A stretch of DNA of 64,000 bases from Romboutsia_E sp900604535 (GTDB taxonomy: Bacteria > Bacillota > Clostridia > Peptostreptococcales > Peptostreptococcaceae). Positions 44,208 through 53,531 of this stretch are shown in pieces. Both the position numbers and the translations under genes were made by a program. Each line of letters begins with the position of its first letter. The stretch's first letter is position 1. The notes under the pieces were generated by a model. It was not told the DNA's origin. It saw only the letters and a list, made by a program, of their open reading frames with translations, and searched no databases. The stretch lies in NCBI RefSeq assembly GCF_900604535.1, contig NZ_UWOT01000013.1, positions 28,301-92,300 of the forward strand. The letters run 5' to 3'.

Positions 44208-45008
44208 CTACTTTATTTTAAATATATCTTCCTTAATATATTCATATAAGGCATTGTGTACTTCATAGTATGATTGTAAATTATGGGATGTTATTTTTAC
44301 ATAATCGTCTCCCATAGTTTCTATTACAACTTCCTGTCCTTCTATTGTTATATTAATAGTAAAGTTGTATTCACTTCTTTCTTTACTTTTTTGTGGCTGA
44401 ACTTTCCCTACGATTCTTTTCGATGCCATTTTATATGATAAGTCATCAAATTTCCACTTATTAATTTTTTTAGTTTTATCACCATATGTTATTTTAACAC
44501 TGTCCCAGTTTTTATACTGACTTACAAATCCAAATGATGTATATATACTTTTCTTAAGTACATTTTCAAATTCTTCCTTTGAGTCTACTGGAATTTTATA
44601 ATATGCTTCTTGGCTTACTGTATAAATTCTTAAATAGTTTAAATCTGTTGAAAATTTAATACCATCATCTGAATTTCCACTATAAACTTCATTGTATGAT
44701 TCTGGAGTTCTTACTTCCTTTAACTCTGAAAGAATATAATCTAGTTCATCCCAGTAATCTTCTTCGATTCTTATGTTACTTACCGTCCCATCTGAAAGAT
44801 AAATTTTATTTTTATATCTTAATTGAGTTAGTAGCGATCTATTATCTGATTGTTGACTTTGTGTATTTACTTCTACCTCTTGAGACTTTGCTTGCTCTCT
44901 AGAAAACAACCAGAATGATAAGAAGTAAACTATAAAAAATATAATTAGACAAATTGGTAAAATTGCACTTTTTTTGATTTTCCTTTTTTTTCTACCTGTC
45001 TTAGCCAC
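44208..45008 (-). CDS. Hypothetical bitopic membrane protein
   Basis: I do not recognise the family. From the GTG at 45008 (MAKTGRKKRKIKKS), which follows GGGGGTG at good distance, the protein is 266 residues; a GTG at 45023 is the alternative. A very basic N-terminus leads into one transmembrane helix (ILPICLIIFFIVYFLSFWLF), then a polar extracytoplasmic region of about 225 residues with many Lys, Asp, Tyr and Ser and no cysteine. It ends EYIKEDIFKIK. It is convergent with murC and 56-70 bases downstream of the CDF transporter gene, perhaps in one unit. Confidence 0.7.
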   Translation of the reverse strand: MAKTGRKKRKIKKSAILPICLIIFFIVYFLSFWLFSREQAKSQEVEVNTQSQQSDNRSLLTQLRYKNKIYLSDGTVSNIRIEEDYWDELDYILSELKEVRTPESYNEVYSGNSDDGIKFSTDLNYLRIYTVSQEAYYKIPVDSKEEFENVLKKSIYTSFGFVSQYKNWDSVKITYGDKTKKINKWKFDDLSYKMASKRIVGKVQPQKSKERSEYNFTINITIEGQEVVIETMGDDYVKITSHNLQSYYEVHNALYEYIKEDIFKIK

Positions 45009-45078
45009 GTATTTCACCCCCACTATTTCTAGTTATAGGTTTATTATATACCTTTTTTATATTTTTTTTAATATATAA

Positions 45079-45975
45079 TTATCTAAAACAGTTATTTCCT
45101 CGGCAATAATTACAAGGTTCCACGTGTACAGTTATTCCTTTTACAAATTCCATGTCCCTTATTATATCTTTTTCTAGTTGATTAGCTATATCATGACCTT
45201 CTGTTACTGTAATCTTTCCATCTACACAAATAACTAAGTCTATATATGCCATAGCCCCATGTTTTCTACTTCTTATTTCTCCTAAGTTCATTACACCATT
45301 TGTATTTTTGGCTATTGTTTTTATCTGATTTTCTTGTTCTATATCTATTGAAACATCCATCAGTTCATTGGCAGATCCAACTAAAATTTCAACTCCAACC
45401 TTTGCTACAAATACTGCAACTACTAATGATGCTATTGGGTCCAGTACCTTGAAGCCTAACATTGATCCAGCTATACCAATAAATGCAGCTACTGATGAAA
45501 GAGCGTCTGATCTATGGTGCCAAGCATCTGCCTTTAAAGCTGGTGAATTTATTTTATTTGCTATTTTTATAGTTATTCTATATTGATACTCCTTTATTAA
45601 TATTGATATAATTGATACCACTAATGGCAATTCTGTTGGAATTTGAATTTCATCTATTTTTCCTATAGATTTAAGTGCTTCTATTCCAATTGATATTGAA
45701 ACTACTATTAATAATATTGATAATAAAAATGATACCAGTGTTTCTGCTTTTTCATGTCCATAATTATGCTCTTTATCTACAGGAGTTGCTGAAATATAGT
45801 TTCCTAATAAAACACCTACAGAACTTATTATATCCGATGCTGAGTGTACTCCATCAGCTACCATTGCACTTGATTTACCAAATATACCTGCAATTATTTT
45901 TATAAATGTTAAAAATATGTTCCAAACAATTGATTGTTTAGTTATCTTATTTGATTCTTCGTATCTAGTTTCCAT
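45079..45975 (-). CDS. Cation diffusion facilitator (CDF) metal exporter
   Basis: The 298-residue protein has six transmembrane helices followed by a cytoplasmic domain at about 210-290. CDF metal sites are visible in ADGVHSASDIISS (helix 2) and ADAWHHRSDALSS (helix 5), plus HNYGHEKAETL in the second loop. The histidine-aspartate arrangement (HxxxD and HHxxD) is typical for Zn, Mn or Fe export; the metal cannot be decided. The C-terminus carries a cysteine-rich end CNYCRGNNCF, which could bind metal. The start at 45975 is preferred because GGAGGG overlaps the earlier ATG at 45987. Confidence 0.9.
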   Translation of the reverse strand: METRYEESNKITKQSIVWNIFLTFIKIIAGIFGKSSAMVADGVHSASDIISSVGVLLGNYISATPVDKEHNYGHEKAETLVSFLLSILLIVVSISIGIEALKSIGKIDEIQIPTELPLVVSIISILIKEYQYRITIKIANKINSPALKADAWHHRSDALSSVAAFIGIAGSMLGFKVLDPIASLVVAVFVAKVGVEILVGSANELMDVSIDIEQENQIKTIAKNTNGVMNLGEIRSRKHGAMAYIDLVICVDGKITVTEGHDIANQLEKDIIRDMEFVKGITVHVEPCNYCRGNNCFR

Positions 45976-46076
45976 AAATCCCTCCATTAATCAATATTCT
46001 TTAATCATAACTTTTATATGATATTGCATACTCTTTACGTTCAAGATTAATTATCAATTTCCAAAAATATAAAAAT

Positions 46077-46122
46077 GGGCATATCTCAAGATGAATTTTT
46101 AATATTCATTTTGAGATAGCCC
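46077..46122 (-). terminator. Terminator after the M20 peptidase gene
   Basis: GGGCTATCTCAAAATGAA pairs with TTCATCTTGAGATATGCCC, with a small bulge, followed by ATTTTTATA on the minus strand. Confidence 0.85.
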
Positions 46123-46145
46123 AAAATTATATAAACTTTATTTTG

Positions 46146-47261
46146 TTATGCTTGCTTAATTATCTCAACAACTGCTTTTGCAGAGTTAATTAAATCTTCT
46201 ATTGCTATATATTCATCTAGTGTATGAGCTTTCTTCATTCCTATACCCAGATTAACTGCCTTTATACCATTTTTATTTAAAATATTAGTATCACTTCCAC
46301 CACCTGTAGAAGCTGTTTTACCTTCTATATTTATATTAGCAAATGCTCTTTTTGTAAATTCAACTATATCATCATTATCATCTATATTAAGTGGAGAGTA
46401 CATTCTCTTAGTATCAACCTCAATTTTAGCTCCAAATTCTTCAGCTGCATTTTTAAAAGTATCTATCATATGCTTAGTTTGAACATCTAATTTTGATTCA
46501 TCTAAACTTCTAGCTTCTGCTATTATCTCCATCTCTGGCATAACTATATTTGTAGCTACTCCACCCTTAACTATTCCTATATTTGCAGTAGTTTCTTCAT
46601 CTATTCTTAATAAGTTCATATTATTTATAGCTTTTGATGCTACCATCATTGCACTTATTCCATCTTCAGGTTGAAGTCCTGCATGTGCTGGTTTTCCTAT
46701 TATTTTAACTTCTATTCTATCTTGTCCTGGAGCCTTTACTATTATTTCTCCTGGTGATCCACCACTATCTAATACAAATCCATAGTCTACATCTAATTTA
46801 GAGTAGTCTAAAGATTTAGCTCCAAATAATCCGCCTTCTTCCCATATAGAAAATACTACAGTTATATCTGTATGATCTATGTTATTTTCTTTTATATATC
46901 TTAATCCTTCTAATATAGCTGCTATCCCTGCCTTATCATCTGAACCTAATATTGTAGTTCCATCACTTTTTATTATTCCTGTGTCTTCATCTATTATAGG
47001 TTTTACCCCTATCCCTGGACTAACAGTATCCATGTGAGAACTGAATAATATTTTTTTTCCTTCTTTAGTTCCTTTTAATCTTGCTATAACATTTCCAGTT
47101 TCTGATCCAGTTTTTGCAGCTGCATCGTCTATTTCTACAGTTAATCCGATTTCTTCTAATTTGTTAACTAAAACCTTAGCAATTTTACCTTCTTTAGAAG
47201 TTGGACTGTCTATTTGCACTAATTCAAGAAATTCATCTATAAGTCTTTTATTATTTGTCAT
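46146..47261 (-). CDS. M20 family peptidase, PepT-like
   Basis: The 371-residue protein is a di-zinc M20 aminopeptidase of the tripeptidase-T-like group. The catalytic features are FSSHMDTVSPG (zinc His and Asp), TILGSDDKAGIAA, IWEEGGLFGAKSLD (catalytic Glu pair) and GGGSDTNILNKNG. A dimerisation domain lies at about 180-290. It should trim short peptides in the cytoplasm. It stands alone between the CDF gene and the acidic-repeat protein; the ribosome-binding site (ggagtaaag) is good. Confidence 0.9.
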   Translation of the reverse strand: MTNNKRLIDEFLELVQIDSPTSKEGKIAKVLVNKLEEIGLTVEIDDAAAKTGSETGNVIARLKGTKEGKKILFSSHMDTVSPGIGVKPIIDEDTGIIKSDGTTILGSDDKAGIAAILEGLRYIKENNIDHTDITVVFSIWEEGGLFGAKSLDYSKLDVDYGFVLDSGGSPGEIIVKAPGQDRIEVKIIGKPAHAGLQPEDGISAMMVASKAINNMNLLRIDEETTANIGIVKGGVATNIVMPEMEIIAEARSLDESKLDVQTKHMIDTFKNAAEEFGAKIEVDTKRMYSPLNIDDNDDIVEFTKRAFANINIEGKTASTGGGSDTNILNKNGIKAVNLGIGMKKAHTLDEYIAIEDLINSAKAVVEIIKQA

Positions 47262-47343
47262 CTTTACTCCTCCAAAATTTATAATCTTAAATTATATTTT
47301 AGAGCATTATTAGATTATTATCAATAGATTCTAAATTTAATGA

Positions 47344-48537
47344 CTATTTTAGAATTCTTCTACTTCTTGAATCTATATAACATAGCCAGTATCCCAAATT
47401 ATCATTTTCATCATCACATGGTTGATAAACACTAAAACCTGTATGTCCTTGGTCTGGTTGTTCTTCTTTTCTTCCTGGCACTGCATAAATATAATTCTTT
47501 CTCTTATTATATTCATCATATTGAACTCCAAATAAATAATGTCTATATTTATATGCTTGCATTGTACAATCACTATACATTGTATAATTTAAAGTATTAA
47601 GATATCCTAGATAAGGCATTGTGTAACCACATAGAGTTGTAGGAGTAATATCTATTTTCCACCATCTTGCATTTTCTATATAATCATTTACAAATGGCTT
47701 TGTTTCTCTAAAATATTTTAAACCTTTTTTGATTTGTCTAGGCATTAATAGAGTTCCAGGAACTTTATTATTATGTTCTTGATAGGTATTTTGTTGAGTT
47801 TGTTTTCTATCTATTTCTGTATTTTTCTTTGTAGCTGTTTGAACATTTCTACTTCGTCTATGTGGTTTAGCTTTCTTGTCAGATTCTAGAGTCTTATAAT
47901 CATTTATATTATCTTCGTATTGACTATTTCTAATATAAGTTTCTTGGATTGGCTTTACTTCTTCTATTTCTTCTACTCCATTTATATTCTCTATTTCCTC
48001 TATTTCTTCATAGGTATTATCTTCATCATCTTCTTCTATTTCAATATACTCAATTTCTTCATACTCTTCATATTCATCATCATCGTCGTCTACTTCTATA
48101 TACTCTACTTCTTCATATACATCATCTTCTTCTGTATTAGGATATTCATCTTCATCTCCCATAAATAAGATTTCTTCATAATTTTCTATCTTACTTCCCT
48201 TAAATCCTATAAGTGGTACAGTTTTTTCATATAATAAAGCTATTCCTTTAATCTCTGCAGTTGGGTCATCTAAATTTAATACAAATTCTCCCTTTCCTTG
48301 CTCACTTAAAGTAATTTTACCTAAGTCTATAGTTTCGTAGTCACTTCTTATAGCTATAACCCTGTATCCGTCCTTCATATATTTAAGGTTCTCTACATAT
48401 AGTGCTACAATTGATTTATCATCATTTATTTCTATCTTTGCAAAAGCCTTTGGCAAAATACGTTCTTTATATCTGAAGTTCATGTCTTTTGATTCTAGAA
48501 TTATATAATCCCTTTTAAATTTTTTATTAGAAGACAC
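47344..48537 (-). CDS. Clostridial protein with acidic low-complexity middle, function unknown
   Basis: I do not recognise a named gene. The 397-residue protein has three parts. An N-terminal beta-rich domain (about 1-120; MSSNKKFKRDYIILESKDMNFRYK) is followed by an extremely acidic stretch at about 128-195 made of D/E/Y/I runs such as YEEVEYIEVDDDDDEYEEYE. After a basic linker (KKAKPHRRSRNVQTATKKN), a C-terminal domain at about 265-395 is rich in Tyr, Trp and Cys (ARWWKIDITPTTLCGYTMPYLGYLNTLNY). It lies 68 bases after rsmA's end in the same direction as the sporulation genes. An envelope or spore-surface role is possible but only a guess. Confidence 0.8.
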   Translation of the reverse strand: MSSNKKFKRDYIILESKDMNFRYKERILPKAFAKIEINDDKSIVALYVENLKYMKDGYRVIAIRSDYETIDLGKITLSEQGKGEFVLNLDDPTAEIKGIALLYEKTVPLIGFKGSKIENYEEILFMGDEDEYPNTEEDDVYEEVEYIEVDDDDDEYEEYEEIEYIEIEEDDEDNTYEEIEEIENINGVEEIEEVKPIQETYIRNSQYEDNINDYKTLESDKKAKPHRRSRNVQTATKKNTEIDRKQTQQNTYQEHNNKVPGTLLMPRQIKKGLKYFRETKPFVNDYIENARWWKIDITPTTLCGYTMPYLGYLNTLNYTMYSDCTMQAYKYRHYLFGVQYDEYNKRKNYIYAVPGRKEEQPDQGHTGFSVYQPCDDENDNLGYWLCYIDSRSRRILK

Positions 48538-48598
48538 TTCATTCCCCTCCCCTTTACATAAGTTCTCTAGATAGTATATGTTTAAGGCATAAAAAAAA

Positions 48599-48620
48599 GT
48601 ACCTTCTATTTTGAAGGTAC
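48599..48620 (-). terminator. Terminator overlapping the region after rsmA
   Basis: GGTACCTTC and GAAGGTAC pair around a 6-base loop, followed by eight T on the minus strand. It overlaps the last codons of rsmA. Confidence 0.88.
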
Positions 48621-49475
48621 CATTGAGTTTATAACATTTGAAAGTGTTGCAAACTCTTCTATTGTAAGAGTTTCTCCTCTTCTTTTTTCATCTATATTTG
48701 CATTTAATAATGCTTCCTTTATTTGTTCTTTAGTTAAAAATCCTAATGTCCCTAATGCATTAAGAAGAGTTTTTCTTCTTTGCCCAAAGGATGCTTTAAC
48801 TGTTTTAAAGAATATCTCTTCGCTATCTACTGGATACTTTCTTTCTTCTCTAACATGAAGACCTATAACTGTAGAATCTACATTTGGTTGAGGAACAAAC
48901 ATATGTCTAGGTGCTTTTGCTACTATTTCTGTATCACAGTAATATTGTACAGCCACTGATAATGCTCCATAATCTTTTGTTCCTGGTCCTGCATTCATTC
49001 TATCTGCAACTTCCTTTTGAACCATAACAACTATATCAGTTACTGGTATATTTTCTTCTAAGAATTTCATTACTATCGGTGTAGTTATATAATATGGAAG
49101 GTTAGCTACTAATTTAACTGGTCCTCCCGATAGTTTTTCTTTTACTAATTCTTCTACACCTACCTTTAATATATCTTGATTAATTACTTCTACATTATCT
49201 AAGTCTGATAAAGTTTCTTCAAGTATTGGTATTAATGTTTTATCTATTTCTATAGCTATAACTTGATCAGCTACTTTACCCATTTCACGTGTAAGTGTAC
49301 CTATTCCTGGTCCAACTTCTATTATTTTATCACCTTCTGATAATCTAGCTCCTGATAATATTCTGTCTATAACATTATCATCTATTAAAAAGTTTTGACC
49401 TAATGATTTTGAAAATTTAAAATTATGCTTTTGAACTACTTCTTTGGTAGCTTTATGAGATGAAAGTCTATCCAT
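48606..49475 (-). CDS. rsmA: 16S rRNA (A1518/A1519) dimethyltransferase
   Basis: RsmA (KsgA) dimethylates two adenines in the 3' hairpin of 16S rRNA. The 289-residue protein has SLGQNFLIDDNVIDRIL, the SAM loop IEVGPGIGTLTREMG, and the NLPYYITTP catalytic motif. Length is normal. It follows rnmV by 53 bases, the same rnmV-ksgA order as in Bacillus. The start ATG has a good ribosome-binding site (aaggagaaag). Confidence 0.97.
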   Translation of the reverse strand: MDRLSSHKATKEVVQKHNFKFSKSLGQNFLIDDNVIDRILSGARLSEGDKIIEVGPGIGTLTREMGKVADQVIAIEIDKTLIPILEETLSDLDNVEVINQDILKVGVEELVKEKLSGGPVKLVANLPYYITTPIVMKFLEENIPVTDIVVMVQKEVADRMNAGPGTKDYGALSVAVQYYCDTEIVAKAPRHMFVPQPNVDSTVIGLHVREERKYPVDSEEIFFKTVKASFGQRRKTLLNALGTLGFLTKEQIKEALLNANIDEKRRGETLTIEEFATLSNVINSMVPSK

Positions 49476-49528
49476 ATTCTTTCTCCTTTATTGTCTTTTA
49501 ATATTATTTTATTACTATAATTAAAAAA

Positions 49529-50071
49529 TTACTTAGCACTATCAATAGTGTCTACTGCTTTAAGAAACTCTTCTCTACTTACGCCATAGTTATTTAATCT
49601 ACTTAAAAATTGCTTTGCATTTCCGTATCCAATTCCAAGTATTTTCCCTATTTCATCTCTTCTATAAGATGCATCCTCATTTCCAATAAGCTGATTTCTT
49701 ATTAAATCAACTTGTGTAAATTCAGTTCTTTTTTCTACGCTTTCCGTTCTAACTTTATTTAAAGCTACTAATATACTTTGTGGAGAGGCATTTTCTATTC
49801 CTATGTCTCCATCTTTTTTAGCTTCTTCCCTTGGTAAAAATGCATGTTTGCATCCTGGTACTTCTGCTGCTATTTTTTTTCTTATTTTTTCTCCAGCAAA
49901 ATCTGGATCAGTGAATATTATTACTCCACGTCTTTTTTGAGCAGCTTTTATACGTTCCATAACACCTTTAGGAAATCCAAATCCTCCTGTAGTTATAAGT
50001 TCTGCATCTAATGCTCTTTTTACTGCAGTAACATCATCTCTACCTTCTACTACTATTACTTCTTTTATCAT
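49529..50071 (-). CDS. rnmV: Ribonuclease M5
   Basis: RNase M5 matures 5S rRNA in low-GC Gram-positive bacteria. The 180-residue Toprim protein shows VVEGRDDVTAVKRALD (catalytic Glu), ITTGGFGFPK and VIIFTDPDFAGEKIRKKI (DPDxxG). The C-terminal part (RLNNYGVSREEFLKAV) binds substrate in the family. Length is usual. It lies upstream of rsmA; a 5S rRNA gene is present at the right edge of the window. Confidence 0.96.
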   Translation of the reverse strand: MIKEVIVVEGRDDVTAVKRALDAELITTGGFGFPKGVMERIKAAQKRRGVIIFTDPDFAGEKIRKKIAAEVPGCKHAFLPREEAKKDGDIGIENASPQSILVALNKVRTESVEKRTEFTQVDLIRNQLIGNEDASYRRDEIGKILGIGYGNAKQFLSRLNNYGVSREEFLKAVDTIDSAK

Positions 50072-50285
50072 TATAATTTCACCTTTTATCTATTTTAATC
50101 TCGTATCTTAGCTTACATCTTTATATTTTACGTTTTTTACAATATTTTATCAAGAAAAATAAAACCTTGAAATTATTAAAATAATTTAACTTCGATCTTT
50201 AGATTTTGCACTAGTATGAGTTTATATGATATTATTATATTAGTCAAAATGTAAATAAACTAATCAATTAAGTAGGAGACATAGC

Positions 50286-50665
50286 ATGATAAATAAAATA
50301 GCAAAAGTAACAATTTATGTAAATAATCAAGATGACGCAAAAAATTCTGGACTGAAAAGTTAAACTTTGTAACAAAAATAGATGAAACTGAAGGAGCATT
50401 AAGATGGATAGAAGTTGCTCCAAAGGAAAGTGAATGGGTTACTATAGTTCTATATGATAAAAATCTTATGAAGAGTCAATATCCAACGGCTAATACAGAT
50501 TATAAAACTGTTATATTAAGTACTGAAGATTTAGAAAATGCGCATAAAGAAATGAAGTCTAAAGGTGTAGAGGTAACAGATATAGTTACTATGCCGTATG
50601 CTAAATTATTTACATTCAAAGATCAAGATAATAATGAATACCTTTTACGTGAAGATAAATTCTAA
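50286..50665 (+). pseudogene. VOC/glyoxalase family protein, disrupted by a one-base deletion
   Basis: A full VOC-type gene is visible but broken. From the ATG at 50286 (after taggagac) it reads MINKIAKVTIYVNNQDDAK and then runs into a stop. Adding one A in the A6 run at 50339-50344 restores KFWTEKLNFVTKIDETEGALRW, and the frame continues to the end at 50665 (YAKLFTFKDQDNNEYLLRED). The restored length is 126 residues, normal for a single-domain glyoxalase/bleomycin-resistance-like protein. Only the last 65 codons are open as a stand-alone frame. It lies on the plus strand between rnmV and tatD. Real loss or a homopolymer sequencing error are both possible. Confidence 0.85.
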
Positions 50666-50681
50666 TAAATAGTACATAAAA

Positions 50682-50731
50682 AGCTACCATAAAATAAATT
50701 CAAGTCACTTTAATTTATTTTCATGGTAGCT
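50682..50731. terminator. Bidirectional terminator between the VOC gene and tatD
   Basis: AGCTACCATAAAATAAATT (50682-50700) pairs with AATTTATTTTCATGGTAGCT (50712-50731) with one bulge; A/T runs flank both sides. It separates two convergent genes. Confidence 0.88.
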
Positions 50732-50758
50732 CTTTTATTTCTAATATTATATAAGTAA

Positions 50759-51529
50759 TTATTTTATATTAAACAATCTCTTAGCATTTTCCTTAGTTGC
50801 ATTACAAACAGCTTCATAAGATATTCCTTTTTCTTGAGCTATCTTATCCGCTACAAAAGCTACTAATGATGGATCATTTCTTTTACCTCTATGTGGCTCT
50901 GGTGCCATATATGGTGAATCAGTTTCTATTAATAAATATTCTAGTGGAATTTCTTTTGCAACTTCTCTAGTTTTTTTATTATTTTTGAAAGTAACTGTTC
51001 CTGGTATAGAAATATAACATCCCATCTTAACATATTCTCTTGCTAATTCTACATTACCACTATAACAATGAAGTACACACCCTATTTCAGGACTCTTAGT
51101 GTTTTTTATAATCTCAAAAGTATCACCATGTGCATCTCTATCATGTATTATTATTGGTAATTTTAATTCATTAGCAAGCTCTATTTGCTTTTTAAACCAC
51201 TCTTTTTGTACTTCTCTTGGAGAATTATCATAATAGTAATCTAATCCTATTTCTCCTATAGCAACTACTTTTTCATTTTCAGTAGCTAACTTTCTTAAAG
51301 TATCTATTGCAGTATCATCAAGTTCTCCTACATCATGTGGGTGAACTCCAACTGCTGCATATATAAAATCATATTTATTAGCAAGTTCAACACTACTAAT
51401 AGATGTTTTTATATCTGCTCCTGGGTTTACAACTAAATCAACTTTATTTTCTTTAAGAGAAGCTATTAAAGCTTCTCTATCTTCATCAAATCTTTCATCA
51501 TTTAGATGTGCATGCGAATCAAATAACAT
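50759..51529 (-). CDS. tatD: TatD family metal-dependent DNase
   Basis: TatD-family hydrolases are TIM-barrel metal enzymes with 3'-5' DNase activity. The protein shows FDSHAHLNDERF (metal site), IGEIGLDYYYDNSP, PIIIHDRDAHGD, CVLHCYSGN and LIETDSPYMAPEPHRG. The start is taken at the ATG at 51529 (MLFDSHAH) after aaggagat; an upstream extension of 14 codons lacks support and overlaps metG. The protein is then 256 residues. The metG-tatD order is conserved with B. subtilis metS-yabD. Confidence 0.95.
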   Translation of the reverse strand: MLFDSHAHLNDERFDEDREALIASLKENKVDLVVNPGADIKTSISSVELANKYDFIYAAVGVHPHDVGELDDTAIDTLRKLATENEKVVAIGEIGLDYYYDNSPREVQKEWFKKQIELANELKLPIIIHDRDAHGDTFEIIKNTKSPEIGCVLHCYSGNVELAREYVKMGCYISIPGTVTFKNNKKTREVAKEIPLEYLLIETDSPYMAPEPHRGKRNDPSLVAFVADKIAQEKGISYEAVCNATKENAKRLFNIK

Positions 51530-51542
51530 ATTTATTATCTCC

Positions 51543-53492
51543 TTATCTAACTTCGCATCCGTCTTTAGCACCTGTAGTTGTTGGTATTAATAAATCATCT
51601 CCATCATCTCCAGCAGCTAGTATCATTCCTTGAGATTCTACTCCTCTTAACTTAACTGGCTTTAAGTTACATACAACTATAACTTCTTTTCCAACCATTT
51701 CTTCTGGCTTGTACCATTTAGCTATTCCTGATACTATTTGTCTAGTTTCTGGTCCTAATTTAACTTGAGATACTAATAATCTGTCAGCTTTTGGATGCTT
51801 TTCACAACTTACTATTTTACCTACTCTTAACTCTACTTTATCTAAGTCATCTATTGTTATTTCTTCTTTATGAGTTAAAGTTTCTTCTTTAACTTCTTCC
51901 ACTGTTTCTACTTTTCCTGAGAATAATTCTTCCAATTCTGTTACCTCTTTCTCTATGTCTAATCTTGGGAATAAACTTTCACCTTTGTGTACTTTAGTAT
52001 TTTCTCCTATAAGTCCAAAGGTATTTGTACTTTCCCAGTTTGTTAATTCTTCTTGTCCTGCTATTCCTAATTGATCATATATTTTGTTAGCAGTTGTTTC
52101 CATCATTGGTCTTATTAAAGTTGATACTATTCTTATAGACTCACATAAATTATATAAAACTGTATCTAACTCATCTTTTTTAGCTTCATCTTTAGCTAAA
52201 GCCCATGGCATAGTTTCATCTATGTACTTGTTAGTTCTTCTTATTAACTTCCATACATTTTCTAATGCTTCATGGAATTGCATTTTATCCATTTCAGCTT
52301 CAAAGTTTTCTCTAGATGCTTTTGCTTGTAATTTTAACTCTTCATCAAATGCAGTTGCTACTTTTGGCATTGGTATTATACCACCATTATATTTCTCAAC
52401 CATAGCTACTGTTCTACTTACTAAGTTACCTAAATCATTTGCAAGGTCTGAGTTTATTCTAGTTACAAAGTTTCTATGTGTATAGCTTCCATCTTGACCG
52501 AAAGCAAATTCTCTTAATAAGAAGTATTTTAATGCATCTATTCCATATCTTTCTATCATAGGCTCTGGATAAACTATATTTCCTTTTGATTTACTCATTT
52601 TATCATTAGCAAATAATATCCATCCATGTCCATAAACTTGCTCTGGAACTGGTAAATCTAAAGCCATTAATAATGCTGGCCATATTATAGTGTGGAATCT
52701 TACAATCTCTTTACCTACTATTTGTACATTTGCTGGCCAATATTTTTTAAATTCTTCTTCATTTTCACTCATGTATCCTAATGCAGTTATATAGTTGCAT
52801 AAAGCATCTACCCAAACGTATATTACATGTTTCTCATCAAATGGAACTTTTATACCCCAGTCGAAAGTAGTTCTAGTTACACATAAATCTTCTAAACCTT
52901 TTTCTAAGAAGTTTGCAACCATTTCATTCTTTCTTGCTGCTGGGAAGCAGAATTTATCATTTTTAAATAATTCTTTTAATCTGTCTTCATATTTAGATAA
53001 TTTGAAGAAGTAAGCTTCTTCTTTAGCTAAGTATGTTTCTCTTCCACAGTCTGGGCACTTATCTCCATCAACTAACTGAGACTCTGTCCAGAAACTTTCA
53101 CATGGAGTACAATATCTACCTTCATATGCACCTTTGTATATATCACCTTGCTCATATAACTTAGTGAATATCTTTTGTATAATATCTTTATGTCTATCTT
53201 GAGTTGTTCTTATAAAATCGTCATAAGATATATCCATTGTGTTCCATAAATCTTTTATTCCTGCTATCATTCCATCTAAGTATTCCATTTCTGTCATACC
53301 TTTTTCTCTTGCAGTTTTTTGTATTTTTTCTCCGTGCTCATCAGTACCTGTTAAAAATTTTACATCAAATCCTGAAAAACGTTTAAACCTAGCTATTGCG
53401 TCTGCTGCTACAGTTGTGTAAGTATGTCCTATATGTAAATTTCCACTTGGATAATATATAGGCGTTGTAACATAAAAAGTTGGTTTGCTCAT
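51543..53492 (-). CDS. metG: Methionyl-tRNA synthetase
   Basis: MetG charges tRNA-Met. The 649-residue protein has YPSGNLHIGHTYTTVAAD (HIGH motif), a zinc site (CTPC and CPDC), KMSKSKGNIVYPEP (KMSKS loop), an anticodon-binding helical domain, and a C-terminal tRNA-binding OB domain (about 540-649; VELRVGKIVSCEKHPKADRLLVSQV). All parts and length are normal. A T-box leader with a Met specifier controls it, and tatD follows 13 bases downstream in the same unit. Confidence 0.98.
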   Translation of the reverse strand: MSKPTFYVTTPIYYPSGNLHIGHTYTTVAADAIARFKRFSGFDVKFLTGTDEHGEKIQKTAREKGMTEMEYLDGMIAGIKDLWNTMDISYDDFIRTTQDRHKDIIQKIFTKLYEQGDIYKGAYEGRYCTPCESFWTESQLVDGDKCPDCGRETYLAKEEAYFFKLSKYEDRLKELFKNDKFCFPAARKNEMVANFLEKGLEDLCVTRTTFDWGIKVPFDEKHVIYVWVDALCNYITALGYMSENEEEFKKYWPANVQIVGKEIVRFHTIIWPALLMALDLPVPEQVYGHGWILFANDKMSKSKGNIVYPEPMIERYGIDALKYFLLREFAFGQDGSYTHRNFVTRINSDLANDLGNLVSRTVAMVEKYNGGIIPMPKVATAFDEELKLQAKASRENFEAEMDKMQFHEALENVWKLIRRTNKYIDETMPWALAKDEAKKDELDTVLYNLCESIRIVSTLIRPMMETTANKIYDQLGIAGQEELTNWESTNTFGLIGENTKVHKGESLFPRLDIEKEVTELEELFSGKVETVEEVKEETLTHKEEITIDDLDKVELRVGKIVSCEKHPKADRLLVSQVKLGPETRQIVSGIAKWYKPEEMVGKEVIVVCNLKPVKLRGVESQGMILAAGDDGDDLLIPTTTGAKDGCEVR

Positions 53493-53531
53493 TTGTGTTG
53501 CCTCCTTTTAAAGTTGTTTTTAATTAAAAAA

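Noticed and set aside
47920..48168. Plus-strand open frames opposite the acidic-repeat gene
   Set aside because: They are antisense shadows of the GAA/GAT-rich codons (Phe/Tyr/Leu/His-rich products), without ribosome-binding sites.
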